This document shows positions 36,999 through 46,620 of a DNA stretch of 64,000 nt, in pieces; position 1 is the first letter of the stretch, and every line of letters begins with the position of its first letter. The DNA comes from Gammaproteobacteria bacterium. GTDB lineage: Bacteria > Pseudomonadota > Gammaproteobacteria > Ga0077536. The translations under genes and the position numbers were made by a program. Location of the stretch: contig JACPPA010000014.1 of NCBI GenBank assembly GCA_016191285.1, positions 1-64,000 of the forward strand, read 5' to 3'. The notes under the pieces are model-generated. The model searched no databases, had not been told where the DNA came from, and saw only the letters and a list, made by a program, of their open reading frames with translations.

Positions 36999-37219
36999 TA
37001 GACCCCCTTTTAGTGAAAAGGATTGACATCTGCCATCGTTAAAGTTAGCCCACCAAACACGCCCCTGCAAGGTTGGGCGCTAATCTTTAGCGAATGTTTT
37101 AACTATTTGATAGTTCGAATTTTCGCATGCCTTTTTGCGCCAATTTAGGGTGACGTGCCGGCCTCATCAGCACGCTAAAGTCACTGCTGATTAGGAATAA
37201 TCCGACGTTTATCCTGGGG

Positions 37220-38161
37220 TTAGCGAAAGCGGTCGGTCGCGTCGATCAAGGCTGACGCAATCCCTGGTTCGAACGCCGCGTGACCGGCATCCGGCACCAT
37301 CACCAAGGCCGATTCCGGCCAGCGTTGATGCAGCATCCACGCGGTGCGCGCGGGGCACACCACATCGTAGCGGCCTTGCACGATCACACCGGGTAAATGA
37401 CGAATGCGATCCACGCGATCCAGAAGTTCGGCATCCGAATTAAAAAATCCGCGGTGCATGAAGTAATGACACTCGATACGCGCAAACGCCAAGGCAAAAT
37501 CATCCGCACCGAAGGCCGCGATTTGCGCCGGATCCGCCAACAAGTGGCTGGTGCTCGCTTCCCACACGCTCCACGCGCGCGCGGCCTCGAGTTGCGTGTC
37601 GCGTGACGCGGCTGTCAAGCGCCGATGATAGGCGGCGATCATGTCGCGGCGTTCGTCCAGCGGGATCACGGCTTGGTACGCCGCCCAGGCTTCGGGAAAC
37701 AACGCGCCGGCGCCTTCTTGATAAAACCACTCCAATTCCCAGCGGCGTAACGTGAAAATCCCACGCAGAATTAATTCAGTCACGCGCGTGGGATGTGTTT
37801 CGCCATACGCCAGCGCCAAAGCCGAGCCCCATGAGCCGCCGAAGAGCTGCCACGCCGAAATCTCGAGTCGCTCGCGCAACGCCTCCATATCCGCGACCAA
37901 ATCCCAGGTGGTGTTGCGCTCGAGGCAGGCATGCGGCAGCGAACGGCCGCAGCCACGCTGATCGAACAGGATAATGCGATACGCGTCCGGATCGAAAAAC
38001 TGACGCATCCGCGGCGAAGTACCGCCGCCGGGCCCACCATGAATGAACAACACCGGCTTACCACGCGGGTTTCCGCATTGTTCGTAATAGATCCGATGCA
38101 ACGGATCGGCCAGCAGCATACCGGTGTCGTAGGGATCAAGCGGTGGGTAGAGTGTGCGCAT
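37220..38161 (-). CDS. pip: Proline iminopeptidase
   Basis: The 313-residue alpha/beta hydrolase shows the family signatures LFIHGGPGGG, LFDQRGCGRS and the nucleophile elbow FGGSWGSALALAY, with the late histidine in PDAGHAAFEPG. It releases N-terminal proline from peptides in the cytoplasm. Length matches the family (about 310-320). It is divergent from the dihydropteroate-synthase-like gene at 38248. Confidence 0.95.
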   Translation of the reverse strand: MRTLYPPLDPYDTGMLLADPLHRIYYEQCGNPRGKPVLFIHGGPGGGTSPRMRQFFDPDAYRIILFDQRGCGRSLPHACLERNTTWDLVADMEALRERLEISAWQLFGGSWGSALALAYGETHPTRVTELILRGIFTLRRWELEWFYQEGAGALFPEAWAAYQAVIPLDERRDMIAAYHRRLTAASRDTQLEAARAWSVWEASTSHLLADPAQIAAFGADDFALAFARIECHYFMHRGFFNSDAELLDRVDRIRHLPGVIVQGRYDVVCPARTAWMLHQRWPESALVMVPDAGHAAFEPGIASALIDATDRFR

Positions 38162-38247
38162 GGGGTGAAGTCTGGTCGACCGAGGTTAATTCAACGTACC
38201 ATGCCAACGCAATCGCGCACCGACGAGGAAGAGTTACGCGTTTTCGA

Positions 38248-39687
38248 ATGATGACTGCTCCCGCTTCCGAACACTTCATCTTCATCACCGGCAAATTGGC
38301 GGAGAAAAGTCTCACTCGAGTCTTGAGTGAATTAACTCCGCGCCCTTTCACCTACGAAATCCGGGTGCTCGGCGTGGCCGTGGCGGCGCTCTTGACTGGC
38401 GAGTTAATCGCGCGCCGGCTCGGCGACGTGACGGGCGCGAGCAAAGTTATCATCCCGGGGCGCTGTCGCTGCGATTTGGACCAACTCGCCGCGAACTTCG
38501 CCACGCCTTTCGTGCGTGGGCCCGAAGAATTAAAGGATCTCCCGCAATTTTTTGGCGGTCAGGCACGAGCCCAGACGCTCGCGCGTCACGCCTGCCTAAT
38601 CTTTGCTGAAATCGTCGATGCTCCCCACTTAACGGTGGCGGAATGCTTAGCCCGCGCGGTGCGCTATCGGGCGGATGGCGCAGATGTCATCGATCTGGGC
38701 TGTTTGCCCGAGGTGCCCTTTCCGCGCCTCGCCGAGTGCGTCAAGGCACTGCGTGACGACGGATTCAAAGTCAGTGTCGATTCGCTCGATAGCGCCGAGT
38801 TATTGCGTGGCGGCAAGGCCGGCGCGGACTATCTCTTCAGCCTAAGCGAAGAGACGCTGTGGATCGCCGACGAAGTCGCGGCTACACCGATCCTGATCGG
38901 TAACGAGCCACGCGACCTCGCCTCGCTGTATCGCGCCATCGAGCAGTTTAGCGCGCGGCAACGCCCGTTCTATGCCGATCCGATACTCGATCCCATTCAC
39001 CACGGTTTCACCGATTCACTGTTGCGCTATCGCGCGTTGCGCGAAAAATATCCGCACGTCGAGATCATGTTTGGCCTTGGCAATATCAGCGAACTCACGC
39101 ACGCCGACACCTTGGGAATTAACGCGCTAATGCTGGGTGTGGTGTCCGAACTCAACATCGCCGCCGTACTGACCACCGAAGTCAGCGGACACTGTCGTAG
39201 CGTGGTGCGCGAAGTCGACCGTGCGCGGCGGATCATGTTTGCAGCGCACGAAGATCAGGCGCCGCCACGGCATATCGACGAAGGCTTGCTCGCCCTACAC
39301 GAGCGCAAGCCGTTTCCGTATAGCGCCGAAGAGATCGCTGAGTTCGCGCGTGCGGTGAAAGATCCAAACTTCCGGATTCAGGTCGCGGCCGACGGCATCC
39401 ACATCTACAACCGCGACGGCGAAACGGTCGCCACCGATCCCTATGCGTTATTTCCCGCGCTCAAGGTTGAAGACGATGGCGCGCATGCGTTTTATCTCGG
39501 CCTCGAACTCGCGCGTGCGCAGATCGCCTGGCAACTCGGTAAACGTTATGACCAGGACGAAGAACTCGGGTGGGGCAGCGTGCGCCCGCGGCCGGTTGCT
39601 GATCTGCGGCACTTCAGCGTCGAACGCAGCACGCTAAAGGCGCGCAAGACCAAGCGACGGCTGAAGGATCGAGATCCAAGTGAATAG
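38248..39687 (+). CDS. Dihydropteroate-synthase-like protein (tetrahydromethanopterin-type branch)
   Basis: The 479-residue protein (ATG 38248) has an N-terminal domain (FIFITGKLAEKSLTRVLSEL..VKIIPGRCRCDLDQL-like) and a TIM-barrel DHPS-like domain with YRADGADVIDLGCLPE, KVSVDSLDSAEL, FYADPILDPIHHGF and MFGLGNISELTHADTLG. Homologues in archaea and methylotrophs (MJ0107 type) are linked to methanopterin synthesis rather than folate. The usual folate FolP is only about 280 residues. No other methanopterin genes are in the window, so the pathway is inferred from family only. Confidence 0.8.
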   Translation: MMTAPASEHFIFITGKLAEKSLTRVLSELTPRPFTYEIRVLGVAVAALLTGELIARRLGDVTGASKVIIPGRCRCDLDQLAANFATPFVRGPEELKDLPQFFGGQARAQTLARHACLIFAEIVDAPHLTVAECLARAVRYRADGADVIDLGCLPEVPFPRLAECVKALRDDGFKVSVDSLDSAELLRGGKAGADYLFSLSEETLWIADEVAATPILIGNEPRDLASLYRAIEQFSARQRPFYADPILDPIHHGFTDSLLRYRALREKYPHVEIMFGLGNISELTHADTLGINALMLGVVSELNIAAVLTTEVSGHCRSVVREVDRARRIMFAAHEDQAPPRHIDEGLLALHERKPFPYSAEEIAEFARAVKDPNFRIQVAADGIHIYNRDGETVATDPYALFPALKVEDDGAHAFYLGLELARAQIAWQLGKRYDQDEELGWGSVRPRPVADLRHFSVERSTLKARKTKRRLKDRDPSE

Positions 39688-39987
39688 ATTGGCGTAATTA
39701 GGACCCTGAAGCCCGGCTAAATAGCCCGCCCTGTAATTTAACACCAACTCAGGCTTCGAGGCGATGTCGACACCGGATGCCAAGAACCCCGTCATCCCGG
39801 AAAGTGCGCAGCCCTTATAGACGTCACCCCGGAATTCGCGCAGCGACTATCCGGGGCGGGATCCCGCCGGTAGTTCCGCCCCTGGATCCCGGGTCGGCGC
39901 GGCTGACGTGGCTCCGCGCGGGATGACCGACCTCACAATTTCGGTCGGGTGTCTTTTCTTGAGCCCATCGCAATGCGGGCTATTTAG

Positions 39988-40014
39988 GGAAGTTCTGCAA
40001 AAGGCAGAGCTTCC
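39988..40014. repeat. Second copy of the GGAAG(C/T)TCTGC hairpin
   Basis: This 27-base hairpin differs from 8228-8254 at only two positions. Here it stands alone, without the four other hairpins of the composite element. Confidence 0.75.
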
Positions 40015-40065
40015 TTAGTGTCCCGCGCCGAACCTGCATAGTTCGCTGGCCACCAATGGCGCCTG

Positions 40066-40128
40066 GTGGGAGCCGCTTTAGCGGCAAATGAGGCCTTAAC
40101 AAAGATTCGCCGCTAAAGCGGCTCCCAC
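40066..40128. repeat. Perfect 20-bp inverted repeat (GTGGGAGCCGCTTTAGCGGC)
   Basis: Arms 40066-40085 and 40109-40128 are fully complementary with a 23-base loop. It is related to the hairpin at 35551-35605 and to the GGGAGCGGCTTTAGC repeats common in gammaproteobacteria. Confidence 0.85.
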
Positions 40129-40206
40129 GGCAAATTTGAGTGAATATCGACGACCGTCGCTGTCTTGCTTCAGCACCAATCACCTGGACGTGTGCATCAC
40201 GTGGAT

Positions 40207-41004
40207 TCATGCTTTCTCAAGCATCGCCGCCAACGCGCGATAGGTTTCCTCCGGCCGTTCTTCCAGCATGCCGTGCCCGCAGGTTTGCAGCAGCGCAAGA
40301 GTCGGCTGTTTGAAGTGCTGCATGAATGCCCGCGCGCCTTTCAGCGGCGTCATGCGATCGCGATCGCCCAGAATTAAATTGACCGGACATTGCGCGCGTT
40401 GCGCCGCATCGGTGCCACCGGTATAGACATGACAGGCGTGTAGATCGGTATACAGTACTCCTCGCGCCGCACGTTCGACGAGGCGCTGAATCGGGGTGAC
40501 AATTCCCATGCCCGGCACGGCATTGCCACCCAGTTGAGCCACATAGTCATGGCCCCAGATCATCAACATATCCACCGCCGCATGATCATTGTTTTGCGCG
40601 GCCTCGAGTAACGGCGCGCCCACCTGCATCGGATAACTGAAGCCTAGTAAGGCGAGCGAACGTACAAACTCCGGCGCCTGCCCCGCGGCTTCGAGCACCA
40701 CTAGCGAACCCAAACTATGGCCGGCCAAAACTGCGCGGTTAAAGCCAAGTGCGCGGACCACGCCCAGCACCCATGTCGCCATCGCTTCGACACCGGCTAG
40801 CGGTGCGCCCGATGAACGCCCATGACCCGGCAAATCGAGCGCGATGACCGCGTAGCCATGGCGCGCAAAATACCGCGATTGGAGTGTCCATACCGTGTGG
40901 TCCATGCCCGCGCCATGCACGAAGACCAGCGCCGGTAGGTTAACGTCCAGCGCCTGACCGCCGTTCGCATAGAAAACTTGGTGACCGTTGAATGTCGTCA
41001 ACAT
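40207..41004 (-). CDS. Alpha/beta hydrolase
   Basis: The 265-residue protein has the oxyanion region FVHGAGMDHTVW, IALDLPGHGRS, the nucleophile elbow GHSLGS, an aspartate in LILGDRDRMTP and the histidine in LQTCGHGMLEERP, a full Ser-Asp-His triad. The substrate cannot be told from sequence. It starts ten bases downstream of the metY end on the same strand, so the two are likely one transcript. Confidence 0.88.
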   Translation of the reverse strand: MLTTFNGHQVFYANGGQALDVNLPALVFVHGAGMDHTVWTLQSRYFARHGYAVIALDLPGHGRSSGAPLAGVEAMATWVLGVVRALGFNRAVLAGHSLGSLVVLEAAGQAPEFVRSLALLGFSYPMQVGAPLLEAAQNNDHAAVDMLMIWGHDYVAQLGGNAVPGMGIVTPIQRLVERAARGVLYTDLHACHVYTGGTDAAQRAQCPVNLILGDRDRMTPLKGARAFMQHFKQPTLALLQTCGHGMLEERPEETYRALAAMLEKA

Positions 41005-41014
41005 GGAAACTGCC

Positions 41015-42307
41015 TTATTGCTGAGAACGATAGAGCGCGCGTGATAGGTCGTCGATCAAATCCTGCGGATCCTCGAGGCCAATCGATAACCGCACGAATC
41101 CCTCGGCAATGCCTGCGTTGCGCAATGCCGCTGCGTCGAGCCGCGCGTGCGTCGTCGTAGCGGGGTGGATAACCAACGATTTCGCGTCGCCCACGTTCGC
41201 GAGGTGCGAAAAGAGCTGGAGCCCTTCGATAAATTTGCGCCCCGCGTCGCGGCCGCCTTTCAAATCAAAACCGAATACCGCACCGCAGCCCTTCGACAAT
41301 AAGCGCCGAGCCAGCGCGTGATCTTCGTGGTGTGCAAGACCGGGATAGGTGACGCGTTCAACCGCTTCGTGCTTGCACAGGTAGGCTGCGATCGCTTCAG
41401 CGTTCGCCACGTGGCGCGGCATCCGCAACGGCAGGGTCTCCAACCCCTGCAGAAATTGAAACGCGATGGTCGGACTCAACACGCCACCGAAGTCGCGCAA
41501 GCCTTCGAGGCGAACGCGGGCGATGTACGCCGACGGTCCAAAATCCTCGGTGAAGTCGATTCCATGAAGCCCGGGATCGGGTTCAGTCAGCCGTGGGAAA
41601 CGGCCCGATGCCTCCCAGTCAAAGCGCCCCGCATCGACCACGCAACCGCCAATGGCAGCCCCGTGTCCGCCGATGAACTTGGTCAATGAATGCACGACCA
41701 CATCCGCGCCGTGAACGAACGGCTGCAACAGCACAGGCGTGGTTAACGTCGCGTCGATGACGAGCGGGATCTCTGCCGCGTGCGCCACCGCCGCGACGGC
41801 GTCGATATCGAGCACCTCGCAGCGCGGATTACCCACCGTCTCGGCGAAAATCAATTTGGTATTGGGTTGGATGGCGCGCGCGAACTCAGCAGGTTGCCGC
41901 GGATCGACCATGGTGGTGGTGATGCCAAAGCGCGGCAACGTATACGTGAATAAATTGTGGGTGCCGCCGTACAGCGCGCGCGACGACACAATATGCGCAC
42001 CGGCTTCCACCAAGGTCATCACCGCGAGATGGATGGCGGCCATCCCGCTCGCCGTGGCCACCGCGCCAACCCCGCCCTCCAACGCCGCGAGGCGCTCTTC
42101 GAGCACCGCCACCGTGGGATTGGCGATGCGCGAATAGATATAACCGGCACGAGCGGCGGTAAACAGGCCGGCGGCCTGCGCCGTGTCTTGAAAAACGAAT
42201 GACGTCGTTTGATAGATCGGCACCGCGCGGCTTCCCGTCGTGGGATCAGGGCGTTGTCCCGCGTGCAGGCTCAAGGTATCGAATCCGATTCCGCGCGGTC
42301 CGCTCAT
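41015..42307 (-). CDS. metY: O-acetylhomoserine sulfhydrylase (PLP)
   Basis: The 430-residue protein belongs to the Cys/Met-metabolism PLP family: FDTLSLHAGQRPDPTTGSRA, QTTSFVF, YSRIANPTVAVLEERLAALE, the PLP lysine in HSLTKFIGGHG and ATTTHARL near the end. Length and the long central insertion fit O-acetylhomoserine aminocarboxypropyltransferase rather than MetB. It makes homocysteine from O-acetylhomoserine and sulfide. ATG at 42305-42307. Confidence 0.92.
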   Translation of the reverse strand: MSGPRGIGFDTLSLHAGQRPDPTTGSRAVPIYQTTSFVFQDTAQAAGLFTAARAGYIYSRIANPTVAVLEERLAALEGGVGAVATASGMAAIHLAVMTLVEAGAHIVSSRALYGGTHNLFTYTLPRFGITTTMVDPRQPAEFARAIQPNTKLIFAETVGNPRCEVLDIDAVAAVAHAAEIPLVIDATLTTPVLLQPFVHGADVVVHSLTKFIGGHGAAIGGCVVDAGRFDWEASGRFPRLTEPDPGLHGIDFTEDFGPSAYIARVRLEGLRDFGGVLSPTIAFQFLQGLETLPLRMPRHVANAEAIAAYLCKHEAVERVTYPGLAHHEDHALARRLLSKGCGAVFGFDLKGGRDAGRKFIEGLQLFSHLANVGDAKSLVIHPATTTHARLDAAALRNAGIAEGFVRLSIGLEDPQDLIDDLSRALYRSQQ

Positions 42308-42351
42308 AAGATTTTCTCGCGTTAAAGTTCGTTAATGGTACGACAAGCGCG

Positions 42352-43344
42352 CTACCGCGGCTGCAGCGCAAAGAGTTTCGCGCGCACCGTTTGCCGATAA
42401 GCGCGCGGCCCAACCGTCAGCGCGCGTTCAAACAGGCGCGTGAAATGGCCGTGATCGAAATAACCGACGCGATACGCGATTTCGCCGACACTGAGATTAG
42501 TGGACTCGAGCAACTCCTTGGCCATTTTGATGCGCTGTTGCTGTAGGTAGGTCAACGGCGACACCCCAATCGCCGCGCGAAAGCGTCGATCGAGACTGCG
42601 CGGACTCACGCCGAATTCACGCGCCAATTCAGAGATCCGCAATTGTTCCTGCAACCGGCGTTGCATCGCCAGTTGAATCTCGACGATCAGCTCGTCGGCA
42701 TGCTGGAGATCTTCCCCATCGAGAAAGCGATAGTTGTCGAACGGCCGTCTAATCTCGTGCGAAAAATTGCGCTCGACGTGATGTGCAATCGCGCGGCCAT
42801 AGAAACGCTCGATTAAATGCACGGTCACATCCGCCATCGCATTCACGCTGGCGGCACAAAAAATCGCGTTGGCCTGCGTGATAAAGTACTGGCGCTTGAG
42901 CTGCACCGCCGGGTAATCCCGTGCGAATCGATCGAAGTAATGCCAATGCGTGGTGGCCGCCTTGCCATCCAGTAGTCCAGCTTCGGCGAGGAAACAACAC
43001 CCCGTACCCACCGCGGAGACCAAGGCGCCGGCGGCCAATTGGGCGCGCAACCAGGAGTGTAACGCCGCCGAGCGAGTAAGAACCGGGCGTGGATTTCGCC
43101 ACAGCGCCGGTAGGTAGATCACATCGAAGTTCGTCGTTGAACTGAGCGTCGCGTTCGGGGTTAACGCAATCCCCGCCTGGGTTGCGACGGTCGCGCCGGC
43201 GTGCGCGGCAATGGTTTCAATGTGTAGCGGCGGCCTAACGCGGTGCCGCCCCTGCGCAGTACTCGCCGCCGCCTGCCACATCTCGAGCGGGAGCATGGCG
43301 CTCGCGGCCAGCATTCGATCCGCTAATACAAAGGCGAGGTTCAT
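42352..43344 (-). CDS. GlxA-type AraC regulator with DJ-1/PfpI domain
   Basis: The 330-residue protein (ATG 43344) has an N-terminal DJ-1/PfpI-like domain (LPLEMWQAAAS, FDVIYLPALW, VSAVGTGCCFLAEAGLLDG with the elbow cysteine) and a C-terminal AraC DNA-binding domain (ISELAREFGVSPRSLDRRFRAAIGVSP..AYRVGYFDHGHFTRLFERALTVGPRAYR). It is a transcription factor with unknown ligand. The divergent neighbour 185 bases away is fabY. Confidence 0.9.
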   Translation of the reverse strand: MNLAFVLADRMLAASAMLPLEMWQAAASTAQGRHRVRPPLHIETIAAHAGATVATQAGIALTPNATLSSTTNFDVIYLPALWRNPRPVLTRSAALHSWLRAQLAAGALVSAVGTGCCFLAEAGLLDGKAATTHWHYFDRFARDYPAVQLKRQYFITQANAIFCAASVNAMADVTVHLIERFYGRAIAHHVERNFSHEIRRPFDNYRFLDGEDLQHADELIVEIQLAMQRRLQEQLRISELAREFGVSPRSLDRRFRAAIGVSPLTYLQQQRIKMAKELLESTNLSVGEIAYRVGYFDHGHFTRLFERALTVGPRAYRQTVRAKLFALQPR

Positions 43345-43348
43345 TGAG

Positions 43349-43412
43349 TTTGGGACACCCATCGAACGGGTGAATTGGGGCGAATTTGGGAGGGCGAATT
43401 TGGGACACCCAT
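43349..43412. repeat. Pair of TTTGGGACACCCAT direct repeats
   Basis: The 14-mer occurs at 43349-43362 and again at 43399-43412, with related GAATTTGGG and GAATTGGGG pieces between. It lies in the divergent promoter region of the GlxA-type regulator and fabY. It could be an operator pair for the regulator or a dispersed-repeat fragment. Confidence 0.5.
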
Positions 43413-43528
43413 GAACAGATTGATAGATTATTGGCGAATATCGCCATCTATTTGTCGGATTCGGCCAATATAGCTGAACTGGGGACAGCCTAGAATGGTT
43501 TAACCTAATTCTTCGGACCGGCTACCCC

Positions 43529-45430
43529 ATGACCCGTTTGCCCGTCATCATTGGTTTCGGGGGAATCGGCGCCGCCGGCCGCTCCTCCTTTCATCACGCG
43601 TATCGTCGTACCGTCCTCGATAGCCTGCCGATCGCCCAGCGCCACACCACGCTCCGCGCGCTGGCCGCGATGATGGGCCTGGTCCACACTCAGAACGGAC
43701 AAACCGTCACCGCCGACGGCTCCCCGCTTGCCATCGACGCGATTCCCCGCCACTTCGAAGCCTATGTTCGCGACCACACGCTAATTCGCCGCCTGGAGCC
43801 GCAGTATTTCGATGCCGATCAGATGGCGGTTCAACTAAATTTCGAAATTGGACCGAGCAATTCGAAACCCGTCGTGTTCGCCACCCACACCGAGGAACTC
43901 CCGTCGCCCTTGCCGGGCGGATGGCGAGTACTAAGCCAGGCCAATGGCGTAACGCAAATCGAACTCGCCACGGCCACCGACTTTCGTATCGAAACCCATC
44001 GTAAAATTGCCGTGCAGTCCGGCGGACAACTTCCCACCGGCTTTGATCCCACTAAGCTCTACCCCTCGCGATTTCATCCCCGCGGATTGGCGATGACCAT
44101 TATCGCCGCCTCGGATGCGGCGAAATCGGTCGGCATCGACTGGGATGTCCTGACTGCGAAAGTGCAACCGGATGAAGTCGCCGTGTATGCCTCGAGCGCG
44201 ATGGCACAACTCGATCAACACGGCACCGGCGGTATGTTGCAAGCCCGCTTAAAGGGGGGGCGTGTCAGCTCGAAACAATTACCGCTCGGCCTGAATACGA
44301 TGCCGGCCGATTTCGTGAATGCGTATGTGCTGGGCAGCGTCGGTTGTACGGGCGCGATTGCCGGCGCCTGCGCGAGCTTTCTGTATAACCTGCGGCTCGC
44401 GGTCGAAGACATCCAATCCGGGCGTCGACGTGTGGTGGTTGTCGGCAATGCCGAAGCACCGTTAGTCCCCGAAGTGATCGAGGGTTATCACGCGATGAGC
44501 GCGCTCGCGACCGATGAGCAATTATGCAAACTCGACGGCGCGGGCGTGCCGGATTATCGACGCGCGAGCCGCCCGTTTGGTGAAAATTGCGGCTTCGTGC
44601 TCGGCGAATCGGCGCAGTACTTTGTGTTGTGCGATGATGCATTGGCGCTCGAATTAGGCGCCGATATTCACGCTGCCGTGCCCGATGTGTTCGTGAATGC
44701 CGACGGCTTTAAGAAATCCATTTCCTCACCCGGCCCCGGCAATTACATCACGCTCGCCAAGGCCGTCGCCGCCATGCGCGCTTTACTCGGCGAAGACACG
44801 GTCAGGCGCCAGAGTTTTATTCAAGCCCATGGCTCGAGTACGCCGCAGAATCGGGTCACCGAATCGCGGATCTTCGATCAAGTAGCGCGCGCCTTCGATA
44901 TCCATGACTGGCCAGTCACCGCGGTAAAGGCCTTTCTCGGTCACTCATTGGCCCCGGCCAGTGCCGATCAATTGGTGAGTTCGCTCGGCGTGTTTAAACA
45001 CGAGCTGTTGCCCGGCATCAAAACCACCCCCGAAATCGCGGCCGACGTCCATCGCGAACGCCTGAATATCGCGCTTCGGGATTTCGATCTCAAAGGTCGC
45101 GCCGAAATTGCGTTTCTCAATTCCAAAGGCTTTGGCGGCAATAACGCAACCGGTGCGATCCTGTCGCCGCGCGTGACCGCGGCGATGCTGACTAAACGTC
45201 ATGGTCACGCGGTAATGGCCGATTACGAGCGACGCCGCGAAGCGGTGCGCGCGAAAGCCGCCGAATACGACGAAGCATGCTGCCAAGGTCCTATGCAACC
45301 GATCTATCGCTTTGGCGACGCATTGATCGATGAAACTCAAATCGAAATCGACAGCCACAGCCTACGCTTGCCCGGTATGCCCAACTCGATCAGCTTAGAC
45401 TTGCCGAACCGCTATCCGGATATGGTTTGA
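43529..45430 (+). CDS. fabY: Beta-ketoacyl synthase, FabY type
   Basis: The 633-residue thiolase-fold enzyme begins RLPVIIGFGGIGAAGRSSFHHAYRR, as in Pseudomonas FabY (634 residues). It has active-site C281 in GACAS, histidines in QAHGSST and FLGHSLAPAS and GFGGNNA near the end. FabY starts fatty-acid synthesis by condensing acetyl-CoA with malonyl-ACP. The next genes encode hotdog thioesterases, fitting an acyl-CoA context. ATG 43529. Confidence 0.88.
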   Translation: MTRLPVIIGFGGIGAAGRSSFHHAYRRTVLDSLPIAQRHTTLRALAAMMGLVHTQNGQTVTADGSPLAIDAIPRHFEAYVRDHTLIRRLEPQYFDADQMAVQLNFEIGPSNSKPVVFATHTEELPSPLPGGWRVLSQANGVTQIELATATDFRIETHRKIAVQSGGQLPTGFDPTKLYPSRFHPRGLAMTIIAASDAAKSVGIDWDVLTAKVQPDEVAVYASSAMAQLDQHGTGGMLQARLKGGRVSSKQLPLGLNTMPADFVNAYVLGSVGCTGAIAGACASFLYNLRLAVEDIQSGRRRVVVVGNAEAPLVPEVIEGYHAMSALATDEQLCKLDGAGVPDYRRASRPFGENCGFVLGESAQYFVLCDDALALELGADIHAAVPDVFVNADGFKKSISSPGPGNYITLAKAVAAMRALLGEDTVRRQSFIQAHGSSTPQNRVTESRIFDQVARAFDIHDWPVTAVKAFLGHSLAPASADQLVSSLGVFKHELLPGIKTTPEIAADVHRERLNIALRDFDLKGRAEIAFLNSKGFGGNNATGAILSPRVTAAMLTKRHGHAVMADYERRREAVRAKAAEYDEACCQGPMQPIYRFGDALIDETQIEIDSHSLRLPGMPNSISLDLPNRYPDMV

Positions 45431-45438
45431 GACGCGCG

Positions 45439-45882
45439 ATGCCAGAAGACCTCGGTACTAGCCCACGCACCCGCGGCGATGCAGATCACTGTTTCGTCTG
45501 CGGCCCCGCTAACGCGCAAGGTTTGCGGATAAAATTTCAGCTTGATAACGGCGTGTGCCGTGGTGAATTTACAGCGCTGCCTCATCACGTGGGATTCGAC
45601 TCGATCACGCACGGCGGTATTCTTTTCAGCGTGCTCGACGACGTCATGGCCAATTGGTTATTCCTGCAAGGCGCGCGCGGGTTCACCGCCAAATGTGAAA
45701 TTCGCTACCGGCAACCGTTGCCCATCGGGGTGACGATAAAAGTGAAATGCTCGCTGAAACAACGCAAGGGCCGCTTGGTGGTATTGGAATCCAGTGCGGC
45801 CCGCGTCGATAATGAGATCCTGGTGGCGCAGGCCGAAGCTAGTTTCATGGTCGAAGACTTTGGCCAATTACCGCCGACGTAA
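45439..45882 (+). CDS. PaaI-family hotdog thioesterase
   Basis: The 147-residue protein has HCFVCGPANAQGLRIKF at its start and the hotdog core HHVGFDSITHGGILFSVLDDVMANWLF, with the conserved HGG and acidic residue. It should hydrolyse an acyl-CoA. ATG 45439, nine bases after the fabY stop, is preferred over the TTG at 45427. Followed by the CWC gene after ten bases. Confidence 0.85.
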   Translation: MPEDLGTSPRTRGDADHCFVCGPANAQGLRIKFQLDNGVCRGEFTALPHHVGFDSITHGGILFSVLDDVMANWLFLQGARGFTAKCEIRYRQPLPIGVTIKVKCSLKQRKGRLVVLESSAARVDNEILVAQAEASFMVEDFGQLPPT

Positions 45883-45892
45883 ACGCACCCGA

Positions 45893-46120
45893 ATGAGCGA
45901 ATCCGCCAACGCCGAATTTGAAATCAAGCAGTGTTCGCAATGCGGCACTCGCTTTGGATGCGGCGCGCGGGCGCGCGAGTGCTGGTGCGCGGCATTCCCG
46001 CCGCTCGCCGGCTCCGCGTTACAAACTGGCGTCGATTGCCGCTGCCCAAACTGTCTGCGCGACGCGCCCGCCACGACTTCGCCAGCAACGTCAAACCGTG
46101 AACCCCGCGATGCGATTTGA
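45893..46120 (+). CDS. Cysteine-rich CWC family small protein
   Basis: The 75-residue protein reads KQCSQCGTRFGCGARARECWCAAFPPL..VDCRCPNCLRDAPA, the cysteine-rich CWC pattern, with a presumed zinc site. Function unknown. It lies between two thioesterase genes and overlaps the next one by 11 bases, so it is translated in the same operon. Confidence 0.8.
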   Translation: MSESANAEFEIKQCSQCGTRFGCGARARECWCAAFPPLAGSALQTGVDCRCPNCLRDAPATTSPATSNREPRDAI

Positions 46121-46526
46121 ACGCGACAAAACCCTACACTTTCAGCATTGCGATCCCGCGGGGATCATCTTCTATCCGCAGTATTTCGTGTTATTTCACG
46201 AGTTGATGGAGGAATGGTTCACCGCGGCGCTTAACACGCCGTACGGCGAGTACATTCGCGTTCAACGCTTGGGCGTGCCCGCGGTGAAAATAGAAGCCGA
46301 GTTTCTGACCCAGGCGTTTCTCGGCGACACCTTGCGGTTGGGGTTGATCTGCGAACGCTTAGGCACCAGTTCACTCACGCTGGCGGTCGATGTTCATGGC
46401 GGTGACGCCTGTCGCGCCCGCGGCAAGATCACCGTGGTACAGATGTCACTAGAATCGCGCCGCGCCGTCGCCTTTGACTCGGCGTTGCGCGTGCGAATGG
46501 AGCGCTTCCTGCACGCGCCGATATGA
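46110..46526 (+). CDS. 4-hydroxybenzoyl-CoA-type hotdog thioesterase
   Basis: The 138-residue protein starts at ATG 46110 with FERDKTLHFQHCDPAGIIFYPQYFVLFHELMEEWF. The catalytic Asp of the CDPAG(I/V)(I/V)(F/Y) motif is present. It should hydrolyse an acyl- or aroyl-CoA. It overlaps the CWC gene and ends a four-gene operon starting with fabY. Confidence 0.88.
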   Translation: MRFERDKTLHFQHCDPAGIIFYPQYFVLFHELMEEWFTAALNTPYGEYIRVQRLGVPAVKIEAEFLTQAFLGDTLRLGLICERLGTSSLTLAVDVHGGDACRARGKITVVQMSLESRRAVAFDSALRVRMERFLHAPI

Positions 46527-46620
46527 CGTTGATTCAGCCTCGTTTCAGGTCTATTGGAGTTAAGATGAAGGGCGTCGACCAACCCCAGGTGACCTGACGA
46601 GAAGCTTCCCGTAATAGAAA

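Larger units (their letters stand above)
39688..40206. other. Intergenic region rich in dispersed repeats
   Basis: No gene is seen. The stretch holds GTCATCCCGG/CGGGATGAC-type repeats (about 39790-39930), the GGAAGTTCTGC hairpin (39988-40014) and a perfect 20-bp hairpin (40066-40128). It separates convergent genes, so transcription terminators are expected here. Confidence 0.6.
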
